Both the position numbers and the translations under genes were made by a program. Below, one piece after another: positions 25,398 to 35,127 of a stretch of 64,000 bases of DNA. Position 1 is the stretch's first letter. Each line of letters begins with the position of its first letter. This stretch comes from JAKFDI01 sp036676235 (GTDB taxonomy: Bacteria; Pseudomonadota; Gammaproteobacteria; Burkholderiales; Burkholderiaceae_C), in the NCBI GenBank assembly GCA_036676235.1, contig JAKFDI010000010.1:248001-312000 (forward strand). The letters are read 5' to 3'. Under the pieces are notes generated by a model. It saw only the letters and a program-made list of their open reading frames with translations, did not search any database and was not told where the DNA came from.

Positions 25398-25598
25398 ATG
25401 TCGAACCCCCAACTCGAATTTCTTGTGCCGCGCACCGACGCTCGCGTGAATGCGTGCCGTGGACCGCGAACGTGCGACATGCCGGGACTGGGCTGGTCCG
25501 AGTCGAGCTGGGATCTGGCGCGCGGCCTGACGGTGGTGGAGGGCCTGCCGGCGGATGCGAGCGTCGGTGAATGGCTGGTCGCCGCGCTCGCCGATTGA
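25398..25598 (+). CDS. 66-residue protein of unknown function
   Basis: Short frame with a good ribosome site (GAGGGAG, 6 bases before the ATG). The product begins MSNPQLEFLVPRTDARVNAC and contains two Cys, GLGWSESSWDLARGLTVVEG and a C-terminal GEWLVAALAD. There is no signal peptide or membrane segment, and the composition fits a small soluble protein. I do not recognise a family. It is divergent from the PEP-CTERM gene and converges on mltB with 14 bases between stops. The start signal is the main reason to believe it. Confidence 0.55.
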   Translation: MSNPQLEFLVPRTDARVNACRGPRTCDMPGLGWSESSWDLARGLTVVEGLPADASVGEWLVAALAD

Positions 25599-25612
25599 CG
25601 AGGCGATTCGCC

Positions 25613-26686
25613 TCAGCGCGCGAGCTTCACCGCCTCGCCGACGGCGATCACCGCGAGCGCGTAGTAGCTCGATTGGTTGTAGCGCGTGATCGCGTAGAAG
25701 TTGGCCGTGCCCGCCACGTAGCTCGGCGGCGCATCGCCGTTGAACACCTCCACCAGCGCCAGCTTGCCGTCGTGCGCGAGCGCCGGTTCGGGCAGGCCCG
25801 CGCCGCGCGCGCTGAACTCGGTCGGGGTGAAGGTGGGCAGGATGTCGGGCGCCAGCAGCACCGCGCGCGCGTCGGCATCCACCGGCACGGCCACCTCGTA
25901 GTGCGTGGGCATGCCGCGCTGCCAGCCGTGTTCGGCCAGGTAGTGGGCGACGCTGCCGATCACGTCGGCCGTGCTCGCGTGCAGGTCGATGTGGCCGTTG
26001 CCGTCGAAGTCCACCGCGAGGCGGTTGATGCTGGAGGGCATGAATTGCGGCATGCCGATGGCGCCGGCGTAGCTGCCCAGCAGCGTGGTCGGGTCGACGC
26101 CTTCGCGCCGGCACAGCACGAGGAAGTTTTCGAGCTCCTCGCGAAAGAACGCGCTGCGATCGCTGCGGCCTGCCGGGAAATCGAAGCTCAGCGTCGCGAG
26201 CGCATCCAGCACGCGAAAGCCGCCCATGTTGCGGCCGTAGATCGTCTCCACCCCGACGATGCCGATCACGATCTCCGGTGGCACGCCGTAGCGTTCTTCC
26301 GCCAGGCGCAGCCAGGCTTCGTTGGCATTCCAGAATTCGACGCCTGCCTGGATGCGCCCCGGCTCGACGAAGCGTGCGCGATAGGCCGCCCAGTTCTTCG
26401 CCGTGGGCACGGGCGGCGGCATGATGAGCTGCGCCACGCGCGGAACGAAGCGCGCCTGCGACAGAGCCGCCTGCGCCCACGCCGGATCGAGCTGGCGGCG
26501 CTGTGCGGCTTCGGCGGCGAAGCGCATCACGTCGTCGCGCTGGCCGTAGGCGCGCAACTCGCGCGCTTCTTGCGAGGCCTCGGGGCGCCGCTTCTTCTGG
26601 GTCTGGGCCTCGGCCGCGGGCGCCACGAGCAGGGCGATGGCGGCGAGCACGGCGGCGGCAAGGCCGGTGCGTCGTAGTTCTTGCAT
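25613..26686 (-). CDS. mltB: Lytic murein transglycosylase B
   Basis: Periplasmic enzyme that cuts the MurNAc-GlcNAc bond of peptidoglycan to form anhydro-MurNAc. 357 residues. The signal peptide is near residues 1-28 (A-P-A-A-E-A), with no lipobox Cys, so it is probably soluble rather than a lipoprotein. The catalytic Glu lies in IGIVGVETIYGRNMGGFRVL. SYAGAIGMPQFMPSSINRLA and VDFDGNGHIDL are conserved family motifs. It lies just upstream in reading direction of the 66-residue gene's end and is probably monocistronic. Confidence 0.92.
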   Translation of the reverse strand: MQELRRTGLAAAVLAAIALLVAPAAEAQTQKKRRPEASQEARELRAYGQRDDVMRFAAEAAQRRQLDPAWAQAALSQARFVPRVAQLIMPPPVPTAKNWAAYRARFVEPGRIQAGVEFWNANEAWLRLAEERYGVPPEIVIGIVGVETIYGRNMGGFRVLDALATLSFDFPAGRSDRSAFFREELENFLVLCRREGVDPTTLLGSYAGAIGMPQFMPSSINRLAVDFDGNGHIDLHASTADVIGSVAHYLAEHGWQRGMPTHYEVAVPVDADARAVLLAPDILPTFTPTEFSARGAGLPEPALAHDGKLALVEVFNGDAPPSYVAGTANFYAITRYNQSSYYALAVIAVGEAVKLAR

Positions 26687-26716
26687 GAAGCGGTGGGTGC
26701 TGCGGGGTCGCGTCGA

Positions 26717-28753
26717 TTATCGAGTGCGCTGCAATTGCCTTGCCGCCACCTCGAAGCGCCGCGTCAACGACGCATCGGGCCGGCGCGCGGCACGGCGGCC
26801 GTAGCGCTGCAGCTCCAGTTCGCGCAGCAACGCGGCGAGCGGGCGGGCCGCCTCGCCGAGCAGGGTTTCCGCGCGCTGCGCCAACTGGCCCGGCGCTTCA
26901 TGCGGCGCGGCCGGAACGCCGAGCGAACGCAGGCGCATGCGCATGGTCTCCATCTGGCGTGTCCACGGGTCGATGCGGTGCCGATCCCACCAGGCCCACA
27001 GCGCGCCGGCCAGCGCGAGCGCGCTCAGGATGAGCACGAGCAGCAGCGTCAGGTCTTCCCATGACGGCGCGGTGAAGCCCATGTCCTTCAGCAGGTCGAG
27101 TTGATCGCCGCGCGAGTAGTTGAGCACCCACTGGTTCCAGCGGTTGTTCATGAGTTCCCAGCCGCTGCGCAACTGTTCGAGCAGCGCCGGGCTCATCGCG
27201 CCCAGCGCGCCGGCCATGGCGCCCGGCGGCGGCGCGAGGCGGGTGCTGCGCTCGACCCGTTCCGGCGCCACGGCGGCGGTCGGGTCGGCGCGCGTCCAGC
27301 CGCGGCCGGGTTGCCAGTATTCCGCCCAGGCGTGGGCCGAACTCTGGCGCACGATGTAGTAGCCGTCGACCGGCTGCGGATCGGTGCCCTGGTAGCCGGT
27401 GACCACGCGGGCGGGCACGTCGAGCGCGCGCATGACGATCACGAAGGCGGCGGCGAAGTGCTCGCAGAAGCCGACTTTGCGGTCGAGCCAGAACTCGTCG
27501 ATCGCGGCCCGCGCATCAAGCTCGCCGTAGGGGCCGGGCGCCAGGGTGTAGCCGTAGCCGCCACTGCGGATGTGCTGCAGCACCGCGCGCGCCAGCGTCT
27601 CGGCATCGGCCCCGGCCAGTGCGGGCTGCCGGCGCAGGGCTTCGGCCCAGGCGACAGTGCGCGGGCTGTCGTCGGGTGGCAGTTCGAGGTACTCGTGCAG
27701 CGAGGGCGACGCTTCGCGCGGGCCGTGGCGGAAATCGAGATGCGCCTCGGCCGTGAAGCGCAGCCGTTCGGTGATCGGCCGATGCGTGCGCCACTGCAGG
27801 TCGTTGCTGCCGCGCACGCGATAGCCCTCGATGCGCGGCCCCTCGGCCGCGGCTTCGAGCAGCGGCAGCGTGCGCAGTCGCGAGGGCTCCATCGTCATCT
27901 CGTAGCGCAGCGGCGCATCGCGCGTCACCAGTTCGCTTCGCGCCACGGCGGCCATGGAGCCGGGCGGGACCGGCGTCCACTCCCGGCCGTCGTACTGGCC
28001 CAGCACCGGGCCGCGGAAGTACATGGCCCGCGGCGGCGGCACGCGGCCCTCGAAGCGCAGGCGGAATGCGACGCGGTCGTCGAGCGCGATCTCGGCCACC
28101 GAGCCCATGCGCATGGTGTTGGACAGGCCGGTGGCGGACATCGCGTCCAGGGGCAGGCCCCACAGCGGGCCGATGCGCGGGAACAGCAGGAACAGCAGCA
28201 CCATGATGGGCGCGCCCAGCAGCGCCGTGCGCCCCGCGAGCCGCCCGGCCTGTGCGAGCCCCGGCTGGCCCACGGGCATGTGCGCGAGCACCAGCGCCGT
28301 CATCAGCCCCCACACCGCGCCCACCATCGCCAGCGCCACGAGCAGCGACTGCGAATACAGGAAGTTGGTGAGGATGATGAAGAAGCCGAGGAAGAACACC
28401 ACGAAGGCATCGCGCCGCGCCCGCAGCTCCAGTGTCTTCAGCGCCATCAGCACCACGGCCATCGTGACGCCCGGCTCCTTGCCGAGCAGCGTGCCGTGCG
28501 TCCACCACGTCAGCGCGGCAGCCACGATCAGCACGCCGACGAGCACCCAGCGACCCGGCAGCGCCGCGTTGGCCAGCGCCAGCCGTCCGCGCCACAGCAG
28601 CACCGCGGCGGTGAGCAGCAGGCACCACAGCGGCAGATGCGGCAGGTGCGGCAGCACCGTCCAGGCGATCACGCCGAGCAGGAACAGCGTGTCGCGCGTG
28701 TCGCGCGGCAGGTGGCGCCAGCCGGGCCAGGCAACGGGCTCGATCAGCGGCAC
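26717..28753 (-). CDS. TgpA-type membrane transglutaminase (DUF3488/DUF4129)
   Basis: Inner-membrane protein with a periplasmic transglutaminase-like domain, 678 residues from GTG 28753. Helices are clustered before residue 230 (DUF3488). The core has the catalytic Cys in KVGFCEHFAAAFVIVMRALD, His in SSAHAWAEYW and Asp in TRADPTAAVAPERV. A further helix near residue 570 is followed by a cytosolic DUF4129 tail. Pseudomonas TgpA is essential and linked to the cell envelope; substrates are unknown. The GTG overlaps the DUF58 stop by 10 bases. It is the third gene of moxR-DUF58-tgpA. Confidence 0.85.
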   Translation of the reverse strand: MPLIEPVAWPGWRHLPRDTRDTLFLLGVIAWTVLPHLPHLPLWCLLLTAAVLLWRGRLALANAALPGRWVLVGVLIVAAALTWWTHGTLLGKEPGVTMAVVLMALKTLELRARRDAFVVFFLGFFIILTNFLYSQSLLVALAMVGAVWGLMTALVLAHMPVGQPGLAQAGRLAGRTALLGAPIMVLLFLLFPRIGPLWGLPLDAMSATGLSNTMRMGSVAEIALDDRVAFRLRFEGRVPPPRAMYFRGPVLGQYDGREWTPVPPGSMAAVARSELVTRDAPLRYEMTMEPSRLRTLPLLEAAAEGPRIEGYRVRGSNDLQWRTHRPITERLRFTAEAHLDFRHGPREASPSLHEYLELPPDDSPRTVAWAEALRRQPALAGADAETLARAVLQHIRSGGYGYTLAPGPYGELDARAAIDEFWLDRKVGFCEHFAAAFVIVMRALDVPARVVTGYQGTDPQPVDGYYIVRQSSAHAWAEYWQPGRGWTRADPTAAVAPERVERSTRLAPPPGAMAGALGAMSPALLEQLRSGWELMNNRWNQWVLNYSRGDQLDLLKDMGFTAPSWEDLTLLLVLILSALALAGALWAWWDRHRIDPWTRQMETMRMRLRSLGVPAAPHEAPGQLAQRAETLLGEAARPLAALLRELELQRYGRRAARRPDASLTRRFEVAARQLQRTR

Positions 28754-29778
28754 AGTGCGAGCGCCTCCAGGCAGGCGCGCCGGTGGGCGTCGCCATGGTC
28801 GGCGGGCAGCGCCGTGCCGGGAATGCGCAGCGCGTAGTGCACGCCGGCGGCTTCGGTCGCCAGTACCCACGCGGTGAGGCGCGACAGCCGCTCCTCGTTC
28901 GAGCGGCCGGAAGAGGCCTGCCAGTCGAGCACCAGCTCGCGCTGCGCGGCGGCGCTGGTGTCGCGGCTGACGAGTTCACCGCCGGTTTCCATCGCCTTGG
29001 CGGCTTTCTTCCACACCACCATCTTCAGCGGATCGCCGCGGCGGTAAGCGCGTATGCCTTCGGTCTCGCCGCCGCTGCCGCTGTGCGCACGCGCCTGACC
29101 CCCGGCGAGCGGGCTGGCCGGCGGCAGCGGCGCGGCGGGTTGTTCGGGCCGCGGGTAGACGAGCGCACGGCTCGCCGGCCGCCAGATCGACCAGGCGCGG
29201 AACAGGCCCAGCGGAAAGCGCGTCTCGATGCTGAGCGTGGGCAACTCGTGCAGGCCGCGGCGCTCGGGCACGAAGCTCACGCGCGCGGTCGCCTGACCGC
29301 CGGCCGGCACGTCGACCCAGGTGAGCGTGCCGTCGTCCGCCGATTCGATCTTCAGGCCGATGCCGTGGCGCGCATGGCCGGTGCTCGACAGCACCGCCTC
29401 CAGCCCGGCCGCATCGCCCGCGAACACCGGCGCCACCGGCTTGAGCCGCAGCGTCAGCCCGCGCAGCGTGCTGTGCGTGACATGCATCGAGACGATGCCG
29501 CTGCCGGCGAGCAGAAAGGTCAGCACGTAGCCGAGGTTGAGCTGGTAGTTGATCGAAGCGATCAGCAGCGTGAGCAGCGTGGCGGCGAACAGCAGACCCG
29601 CGCGCGAGGGCAGGATGAAGATGTTGCGCTGGGTGAGCGGCTGCGTGTCGGTGCGCGGCAGCCGCGCCTGCCACCAGGCGCGAAAGCGCCGACGCACCCA
29701 GCCGAAGGGCGCCGGCCAAGCGCGGCGGCGGGCCGGGCCGTTGCGCCGCGCCGGTGCCGGAATGGGGACGGCCTTCAT
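28744..29778 (-). CDS. DUF58 domain-containing protein
   Basis: A 344-residue protein with two N-terminal hydrophobic helices (about residues 50-90) and a C-terminal DUF58 region with the signature GGETEGIRAYRRGDPLKMVV then W-K-K-A-A-K. DUF58 proteins contain a degenerate VWA-like fold and almost always follow a MoxR AAA ATPase, as here. The unit is thought to mature or assemble envelope complexes, but the target is not known. ATG 29778 is 31 bases after moxR. Confidence 0.87.
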   Translation of the reverse strand: MKAVPIPAPARRNGPARRRAWPAPFGWVRRRFRAWWQARLPRTDTQPLTQRNIFILPSRAGLLFAATLLTLLIASINYQLNLGYVLTFLLAGSGIVSMHVTHSTLRGLTLRLKPVAPVFAGDAAGLEAVLSSTGHARHGIGLKIESADDGTLTWVDVPAGGQATARVSFVPERRGLHELPTLSIETRFPLGLFRAWSIWRPASRALVYPRPEQPAAPLPPASPLAGGQARAHSGSGGETEGIRAYRRGDPLKMVVWKKAAKAMETGGELVSRDTSAAAQRELVLDWQASSGRSNEERLSRLTAWVLATEAAGVHYALRIPGTALPADHGDAHRRACLEALALCR

Positions 29779-29809
29779 CGCGCCGCGGCGAAATACGGAC
29801 GCATGCGCG

Positions 29810-30760
<951 letters not shown>

Positions 30761-30823
30761 TGGGGGCGTTCACTGAGGTGGACTTCTCGCTGCACGTTAC
30801 CCGAAACCGCCCATTTTCAAGCC

Positions 30824-31759
30824 ATGGCCACCGCCTTCTACAGCCACCCCGAGTGCCGTTTGCACGACATGGGCCGCGGCCACCCGGAATGCCCCGAGCG
30901 GCTGGGTGCGATCGACGACCATCTGCTCGCCACTGGCCTTGACGTGGCGCTCGATCGGCGCGACGCACCACTGGCCGAGTTGTCCGACCTGAAGTTCGCG
31001 CATGCGTCCAACTACGTTGACACACTGAAGGACCGGCTGCAGCGCCTGGCCGAATCGGGCGAGTCGTGCCGCATCGACCCCGACACGGTGGCCTGCCCCG
31101 CCACGTGGCAGGCGGCCTTGCGGGCCGCCGGCGCTGCCGTGGCGGCCACCGACGCGGTGATCGATGGGGAGGTCGAAAACGCCTTCTGCGCCGTGCGCCC
31201 TCCCGGCCACCACGCCACCCGCGACGCGGCAATGGGCTTCTGCTTCTTCAACAACGTGGCGGTGGCCGCGCGCCATGCGCTCGACGTGCGAAAGCTCAAG
31301 CGCGTGGCGATCATCGACTTCGACGTGCACCACGGCAACGGCACCGAAGACATCATCGCGGGCGACGATCGCGTGCTGATGGCGAGCTTTTTCCAGCATC
31401 CGCTCTACCCCGGCACCGGCGGCGTGCCCATGGGAACCAACATGGTCAACCTGCCGATCCCGCCGTACACGCGCGGCATGGAGATCCGCGAAATGATCGA
31501 GGCCATGTGGATGCCGCGGCTGGAGCGGTTCAAGCCGCAGATGATCTTCATCTCCGCCGGCTTCGATTCGCATCGCGAAGACGATCTCGGCCAGCTCGGG
31601 CTGGTGGAGGCCGACTACGAATGGATCACGGGGCGCATCAAGGATCTGGCCGAACGCCACGCCAAGGGCCGCATCGTGTCGTGCCTGGAGGGCGGCTACA
31701 ACCTGAGCGCGCTCGCGCGCAGCGTGGCCACGCACCTGCGCGTGCTGGCCGGCGTGTAG
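30824..31759 (+). CDS. Histone-deacetylase-family amidohydrolase
   Basis: A 311-residue zinc-dependent deacetylase of the HDAC/AcuC/APAH superfamily. Motifs: RPPGHHATRDAAMGFC (tandem catalytic His), IIDFDVHHGNGTEDI (zinc-binding Asp and His), FISAGFDSHREDDLG (second zinc Asp) and CLEGGYNLSALARS. Bacterial members act on acetylpolyamines, acetoin-related or protein substrates, and which one applies here is unclear. ATG 30824 is preferred because family similarity starts at FYSHPECRLHDMG. It converges on the end of the stressosome operon with 9 bases between stops. Confidence 0.92.
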   Translation: MATAFYSHPECRLHDMGRGHPECPERLGAIDDHLLATGLDVALDRRDAPLAELSDLKFAHASNYVDTLKDRLQRLAESGESCRIDPDTVACPATWQAALRAAGAAVAATDAVIDGEVENAFCAVRPPGHHATRDAAMGFCFFNNVAVAARHALDVRKLKRVAIIDFDVHHGNGTEDIIAGDDRVLMASFFQHPLYPGTGGVPMGTNMVNLPIPPYTRGMEIREMIEAMWMPRLERFKPQMIFISAGFDSHREDDLGQLGLVEADYEWITGRIKDLAERHAKGRIVSCLEGGYNLSALARSVATHLRVLAGV

Positions 31760-31768
31760 CGCCGGTGT

Positions 31769-33385
31769 TCAGCCGGCGAGCGCCCGCGAGACCGCGCCGA
31801 GCAGTTCACGCAGCTTGAAGGGCTTGCGCAGCAGCCGTGCACCCGCCGCCGCTGCCTCGAGCGCCTGGGTGTCGGCGTGCCCGCTCAGGAAGATCACCGG
31901 CAGGTCGGCGTGCAGCGAGCGCGCATGGGCGGCAACCTCCGCGCCGTCGATCTCCGGCATCGCGAAGTCGACGATCAGCAGATCGGGCCGCACCGTGCGC
32001 AGCGCGTCGATCGCGAGCGCGCCGTTCGCCGCGGCCGAGACCACATAGCCGCTGTCCGCAAGCAGCGCCGAGACGGTCTGCAGCACGTCGGCATCGTCGT
32101 CGACCAGCAGGATGCGCTCGCCGCCGCCCTGGAGCGCACCGGACACGGTGGTGAGGGGCTCGCTCGCCTCGAGTTCTGCCGCCGGCAGCCAGATCGACAC
32201 CGTCGTGCCGCGGCCCTCGCCGCTGTCGATGCGGGCCGTGCCGTTGGATTGCCGGGCGAGCCCGAACACCTGTGCAAGGCCGAGGCCGGTGCCGCGGCCG
32301 ACCGGCTTGGTGCTGTAGAACGGATCGAAGGCGCGCGCCGCCACCTCCGGGCTCATGCCCTTGCCGTCGTCGGAGACGGTCACGACGACGTAGCGCCCCG
32401 CTGCGAGCTGCTCGTCGCCGTCGGGGGCGAGTGCCTCGTGCGCCTCGATGCGGATGCGCCCGCCGCCCGGCATCGCATCGCGGGAGTTGATCAGCAGGTT
32501 GAGGACGGCGAGTTCGAGTTGGTTGGCGTCGGTCGAGGCGCCAAGCGCGGTGGTGCCGTGGCGGACATCGACGTGGATGCCGGGACCGGCAGACTGCGCG
32601 AGCCAGTCGGTCATCGATGCCAGCAGCGCCTCGATGTCGACCGCCTCCACCTGGATGCTCTGGCTGCGCGAGAACGCAAGCAGGCGCGCGGTGAGCTTGC
32701 TGCCGCGGTCGGCGACGTTCAGCGCCTTGCCGATGAGGTTGGCCGTCTCGGCCTCCGCGGTCTTGCGGCGCGCCAGGTGCAGATAGCCGGTGAAGGCCGC
32801 CAGCAGGTTGTTGAAGTCGTGCGCGATGGCGCCGGTGAGCTGGCCGACCGCCTCCATCTTCTGCGCCTGCACCAGCGCCGCTTCGGCGCGCTCGCGCTGC
32901 GCGATCTGCTGCAGCAGTTGCACGTTGGTCTCGTGCAGCGTGCGGGTGCGCTCGGCGATGCGCTGTTCGAGCGATTCCGTGGTGGCGCGGGCGGCGGCCT
33001 CGGCCGCATGCAGCCGCAGCAGCGCACGCACGGCGGCCACCAGTTCGTCGGGGTCGACCGGCTGAATGAGATAGGTGTCGGCGCCGGCATCGAGGCCGCG
33101 CGTGCGGTCGCGAGCGCTCACGAAGGTGGCCGAGGTCTGCAGCACCATCGTGGCCGGCCAACGCTGCTTGATGATGCGGCACACCTCGGAGCCGCTCATG
33201 TCGGGCAGGCGAACGTCGAGCAGCACGAGCGCCGGTTGGATGCGCTCGACCAATTCGAGCGCCGCGGTGCCGGTGCCGGCCTCGATCACCTCGAAGCCGG
33301 CATGGCGCAGCGTGCGGCTCTTCGCGTAGCGCGCCGCCTCGGTGTCGTCGACGTTGAGGAGAATGTCGCCGGCGGTGGTGCTCAT
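31769..33385 (-). CDS. REC-histidine kinase-REC hybrid protein
   Basis: A 538-residue cytoplasmic signalling protein with no membrane segment. The N-terminal receiver has phospho-acceptor D57 in LVLLDVRLPDMSG. A coiled coil spans about 125-175. The kinase core has H189 in QLTGAIAHDFNNLLAAF, an N box in LNLLINSRDAMPGGG, G1 VSDDGKGM and G2 VGRGTGLGLAQV. The C-terminal receiver has its Asp in LLIVDFAMPEIDG. There is no DNA-binding or cyclic-nucleotide output, so the signal must pass to a partner elsewhere. The ATG overlaps the upstream hybrid-kinase stop as ATGA. It is the last gene of the rsb operon. Confidence 0.92.
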   Translation of the reverse strand: MSTTAGDILLNVDDTEAARYAKSRTLRHAGFEVIEAGTGTAALELVERIQPALVLLDVRLPDMSGSEVCRIIKQRWPATMVLQTSATFVSARDRTRGLDAGADTYLIQPVDPDELVAAVRALLRLHAAEAAARATTESLEQRIAERTRTLHETNVQLLQQIAQRERAEAALVQAQKMEAVGQLTGAIAHDFNNLLAAFTGYLHLARRKTAEAETANLIGKALNVADRGSKLTARLLAFSRSQSIQVEAVDIEALLASMTDWLAQSAGPGIHVDVRHGTTALGASTDANQLELAVLNLLINSRDAMPGGGRIRIEAHEALAPDGDEQLAAGRYVVVTVSDDGKGMSPEVAARAFDPFYSTKPVGRGTGLGLAQVFGLARQSNGTARIDSGEGRGTTVSIWLPAAELEASEPLTTVSGALQGGGERILLVDDDADVLQTVSALLADSGYVVSAAANGALAIDALRTVRPDLLIVDFAMPEIDGAEVAAHARSLHADLPVIFLSGHADTQALEAAAAGARLLRKPFKLRELLGAVSRALAG

Positions 33386-35127
33386 GATGAGGGTGCGGTG
33401 TGGTGAATGGCCGCGCTCAGCAGCCCGGCCAGGCCTTCGCGGGAGATGTCGTGCTTGGGCACGATGGCGTAGGCACTCGCGAGCGAGCGCTTCTGGTCGA
33501 GCGTGAGCATCTGCGAGGTGCACACGATCACCGGCGTGTCGCACAGCGCGCTGTCGGCGCGCAGGCGGGCGAGAGTGGCGAAGCCGTCAAGCCGGGGCAT
33601 CGCGAGGTCGAGCACGATCACGTCAGGACGGCATTGCCGGGCGAGCGCGAGCGCCGCCTCGCCGTCGCCCGCCTCCTGCACGCTCAGGCCGCTGTCCTGC
33701 GCGATGTGGCGAACGACGTAGCGGAACGATTCCTCGTCGTCGACCACCAGCGCAAGCGGCTGGTGCTCGCCGGGCGGGCGCACCGCCGGGGCCGCGGCGG
33801 CCTGGCCGAGACGCACCGGCAGCGCGAGGCAGAACGTGGAGCCCACACCCGGCGTGCTGTTCATCGTCACCTCGCCGCCAAGCAGCGTGGCGAGCCGCCG
33901 CGACAGCGGCAGCCCGAGGCCCGTGCCGCTGCCGGCGTTCTGCAGCCGGCCGTCGATCTGCGCGAACTCCTCGAAGATGCGCGCATGGAACTCGGGCGCG
34001 ATGCCGACGCCGGTGTCCCGCACGCTGAAGGAGACGAAGCCGCGCGCCGCGTCGTGCGCGGCGCTCACCCGCACCTCGCCGCGTTCGGTGAATTTCAGCG
34101 CGTTGGCGATGAAGTTGCGCAGCACTTGCGCCACCTTCGGCTGGTCGGTCACGAGTTCAGGCAGGTCGTCGGCGGCCTCGAAGACGAGATCGACCGCCGG
34201 CTTGAGCTGCAGCGGCCTGAGCGAGCCGCGCAGCGCCCGGAACATCTCCGATACGCTGAAGGGCTCGGTCTTCACCTCGAGGTGGCCGGCCTCGACCTTG
34301 GCGAGGTCGAGCAGGTCGTTGACCATCTCCAGCAGATCCTGCGCCGAGCGGCGGATGTAGTCGACCTGGCGTTCCTGTTCGCTGTTGAGCGGCCCGTCGA
34401 CGCGGTCCGACAGCAGCCGCGACAGCGCGAGGATGGAGTTCAGCGGCGTGCGGAACTCATGACTCATGTGCGAGAGAAAGCGCGTCTTCAGATCGCTCAC
34501 CTGGCGCAGCTGATCGGCGCGTTCGTCGAGTTCCGAATAGAGCGCGACGACCCCACGGTTGGTTTCTTCGAGTTCGGCGTTGAGCCGCAGGGCTTCGTCC
34601 TGCCGCTCGCGCAGGTCGCTCAAGCTCTCGGCCAGTTCACGGTTCTGTTGCTGCACCATCAGCAGCGGGTCGATGCGGCGCTCGAACTGGCGGGCCGCGG
34701 CCTGGATGGCGGCGGCGTCGAGCCGGGCCGCCGCCTGCCGGGCGATGCGCTGGCCGAGCCGCACACGCACGCCGCCGCCGGGTGTGGACTGCAGATCGAA
34801 CTCGTCGACCAGCCGGCGTGCGCTCTGCAGGCCGAGCGCAGGCGTCAGGCGGGAGGCGTCCGGCGCGTTGTCGGGCATGCCTGGCCCGTTGTCGTGCACA
34901 CGCACCGCAAACACGGCGTCGCCGGAGTCGGTCTCGACGGTGAACCCGATCTCGCCGCCGCCGCCGTGCTCGACGGCGTTGCGCACGATTTCCGAGACGG
35001 CGGTGGCGATGCGGGTCTGCTCGCGGCGCTCCAGTCCCAGCAGTTCGGCGAGGCGCCGCGCGGCGAGCCGTGCGGACACGACGTCGGCATCGGTTCGCAG
35101 CGCTTGTGTGGAGATCTGCCAGCTCAT
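33382..35127 (-). CDS. RsbT-like ATPase fused to a hybrid histidine kinase
   Basis: A 581-residue soluble protein of unusual architecture. Residues 1-125 are an RsbT/RsbW-type HATPase (AVSEIVRNAVEHGGGGEIGF, HDNGPGMPDN, ALGLQSARRLV). A coiled coil covers about 140-210. The HisKA segment has H223 in FLSHMSHEFRTPLNSIL, and a second HATPase follows (NFIANALKFTERGEV, GSGTGLGLPLS). The C-terminal receiver has its Asp in VIVLDLAMPRLDG. The N-terminal domain could interact with stressosome or phosphatase partners. ATG 35127 overlaps the previous stop (ATGA), and its own stop overlaps the next start likewise. Confidence 0.92.
   Translation of the reverse strand: MSWQISTQALRTDADVVSARLAARRLAELLGLERREQTRIATAVSEIVRNAVEHGGGGEIGFTVETDSGDAVFAVRVHDNGPGMPDNAPDASRLTPALGLQSARRLVDEFDLQSTPGGGVRVRLGQRIARQAAARLDAAAIQAAARQFERRIDPLLMVQQQNRELAESLSDLRERQDEALRLNAELEETNRGVVALYSELDERADQLRQVSDLKTRFLSHMSHEFRTPLNSILALSRLLSDRVDGPLNSEQERQVDYIRRSAQDLLEMVNDLLDLAKVEAGHLEVKTEPFSVSEMFRALRGSLRPLQLKPAVDLVFEAADDLPELVTDQPKVAQVLRNFIANALKFTERGEVRVSAAHDAARGFVSFSVRDTGVGIAPEFHARIFEEFAQIDGRLQNAGSGTGLGLPLSRRLATLLGGEVTMNSTPGVGSTFCLALPVRLGQAAAAPAVRPPGEHQPLALVVDDEESFRYVVRHIAQDSGLSVQEAGDGEAALALARQCRPDVIVLDLAMPRLDGFATLARLRADSALCDTPVIVCTSQMLTLDQKRSLASAYAIVPKHDISREGLAGLLSAAIHHTAPSS

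Noticed and set aside
26717..28753. The TgpA-like protein as the missing transglutaminase of the ATP-grasp/alpha-E cluster
   Set aside because: It is a polytopic DUF3488 membrane protein in a moxR-DUF58 operon, unlike the soluble transglutaminase normally found with alpha-E genes.
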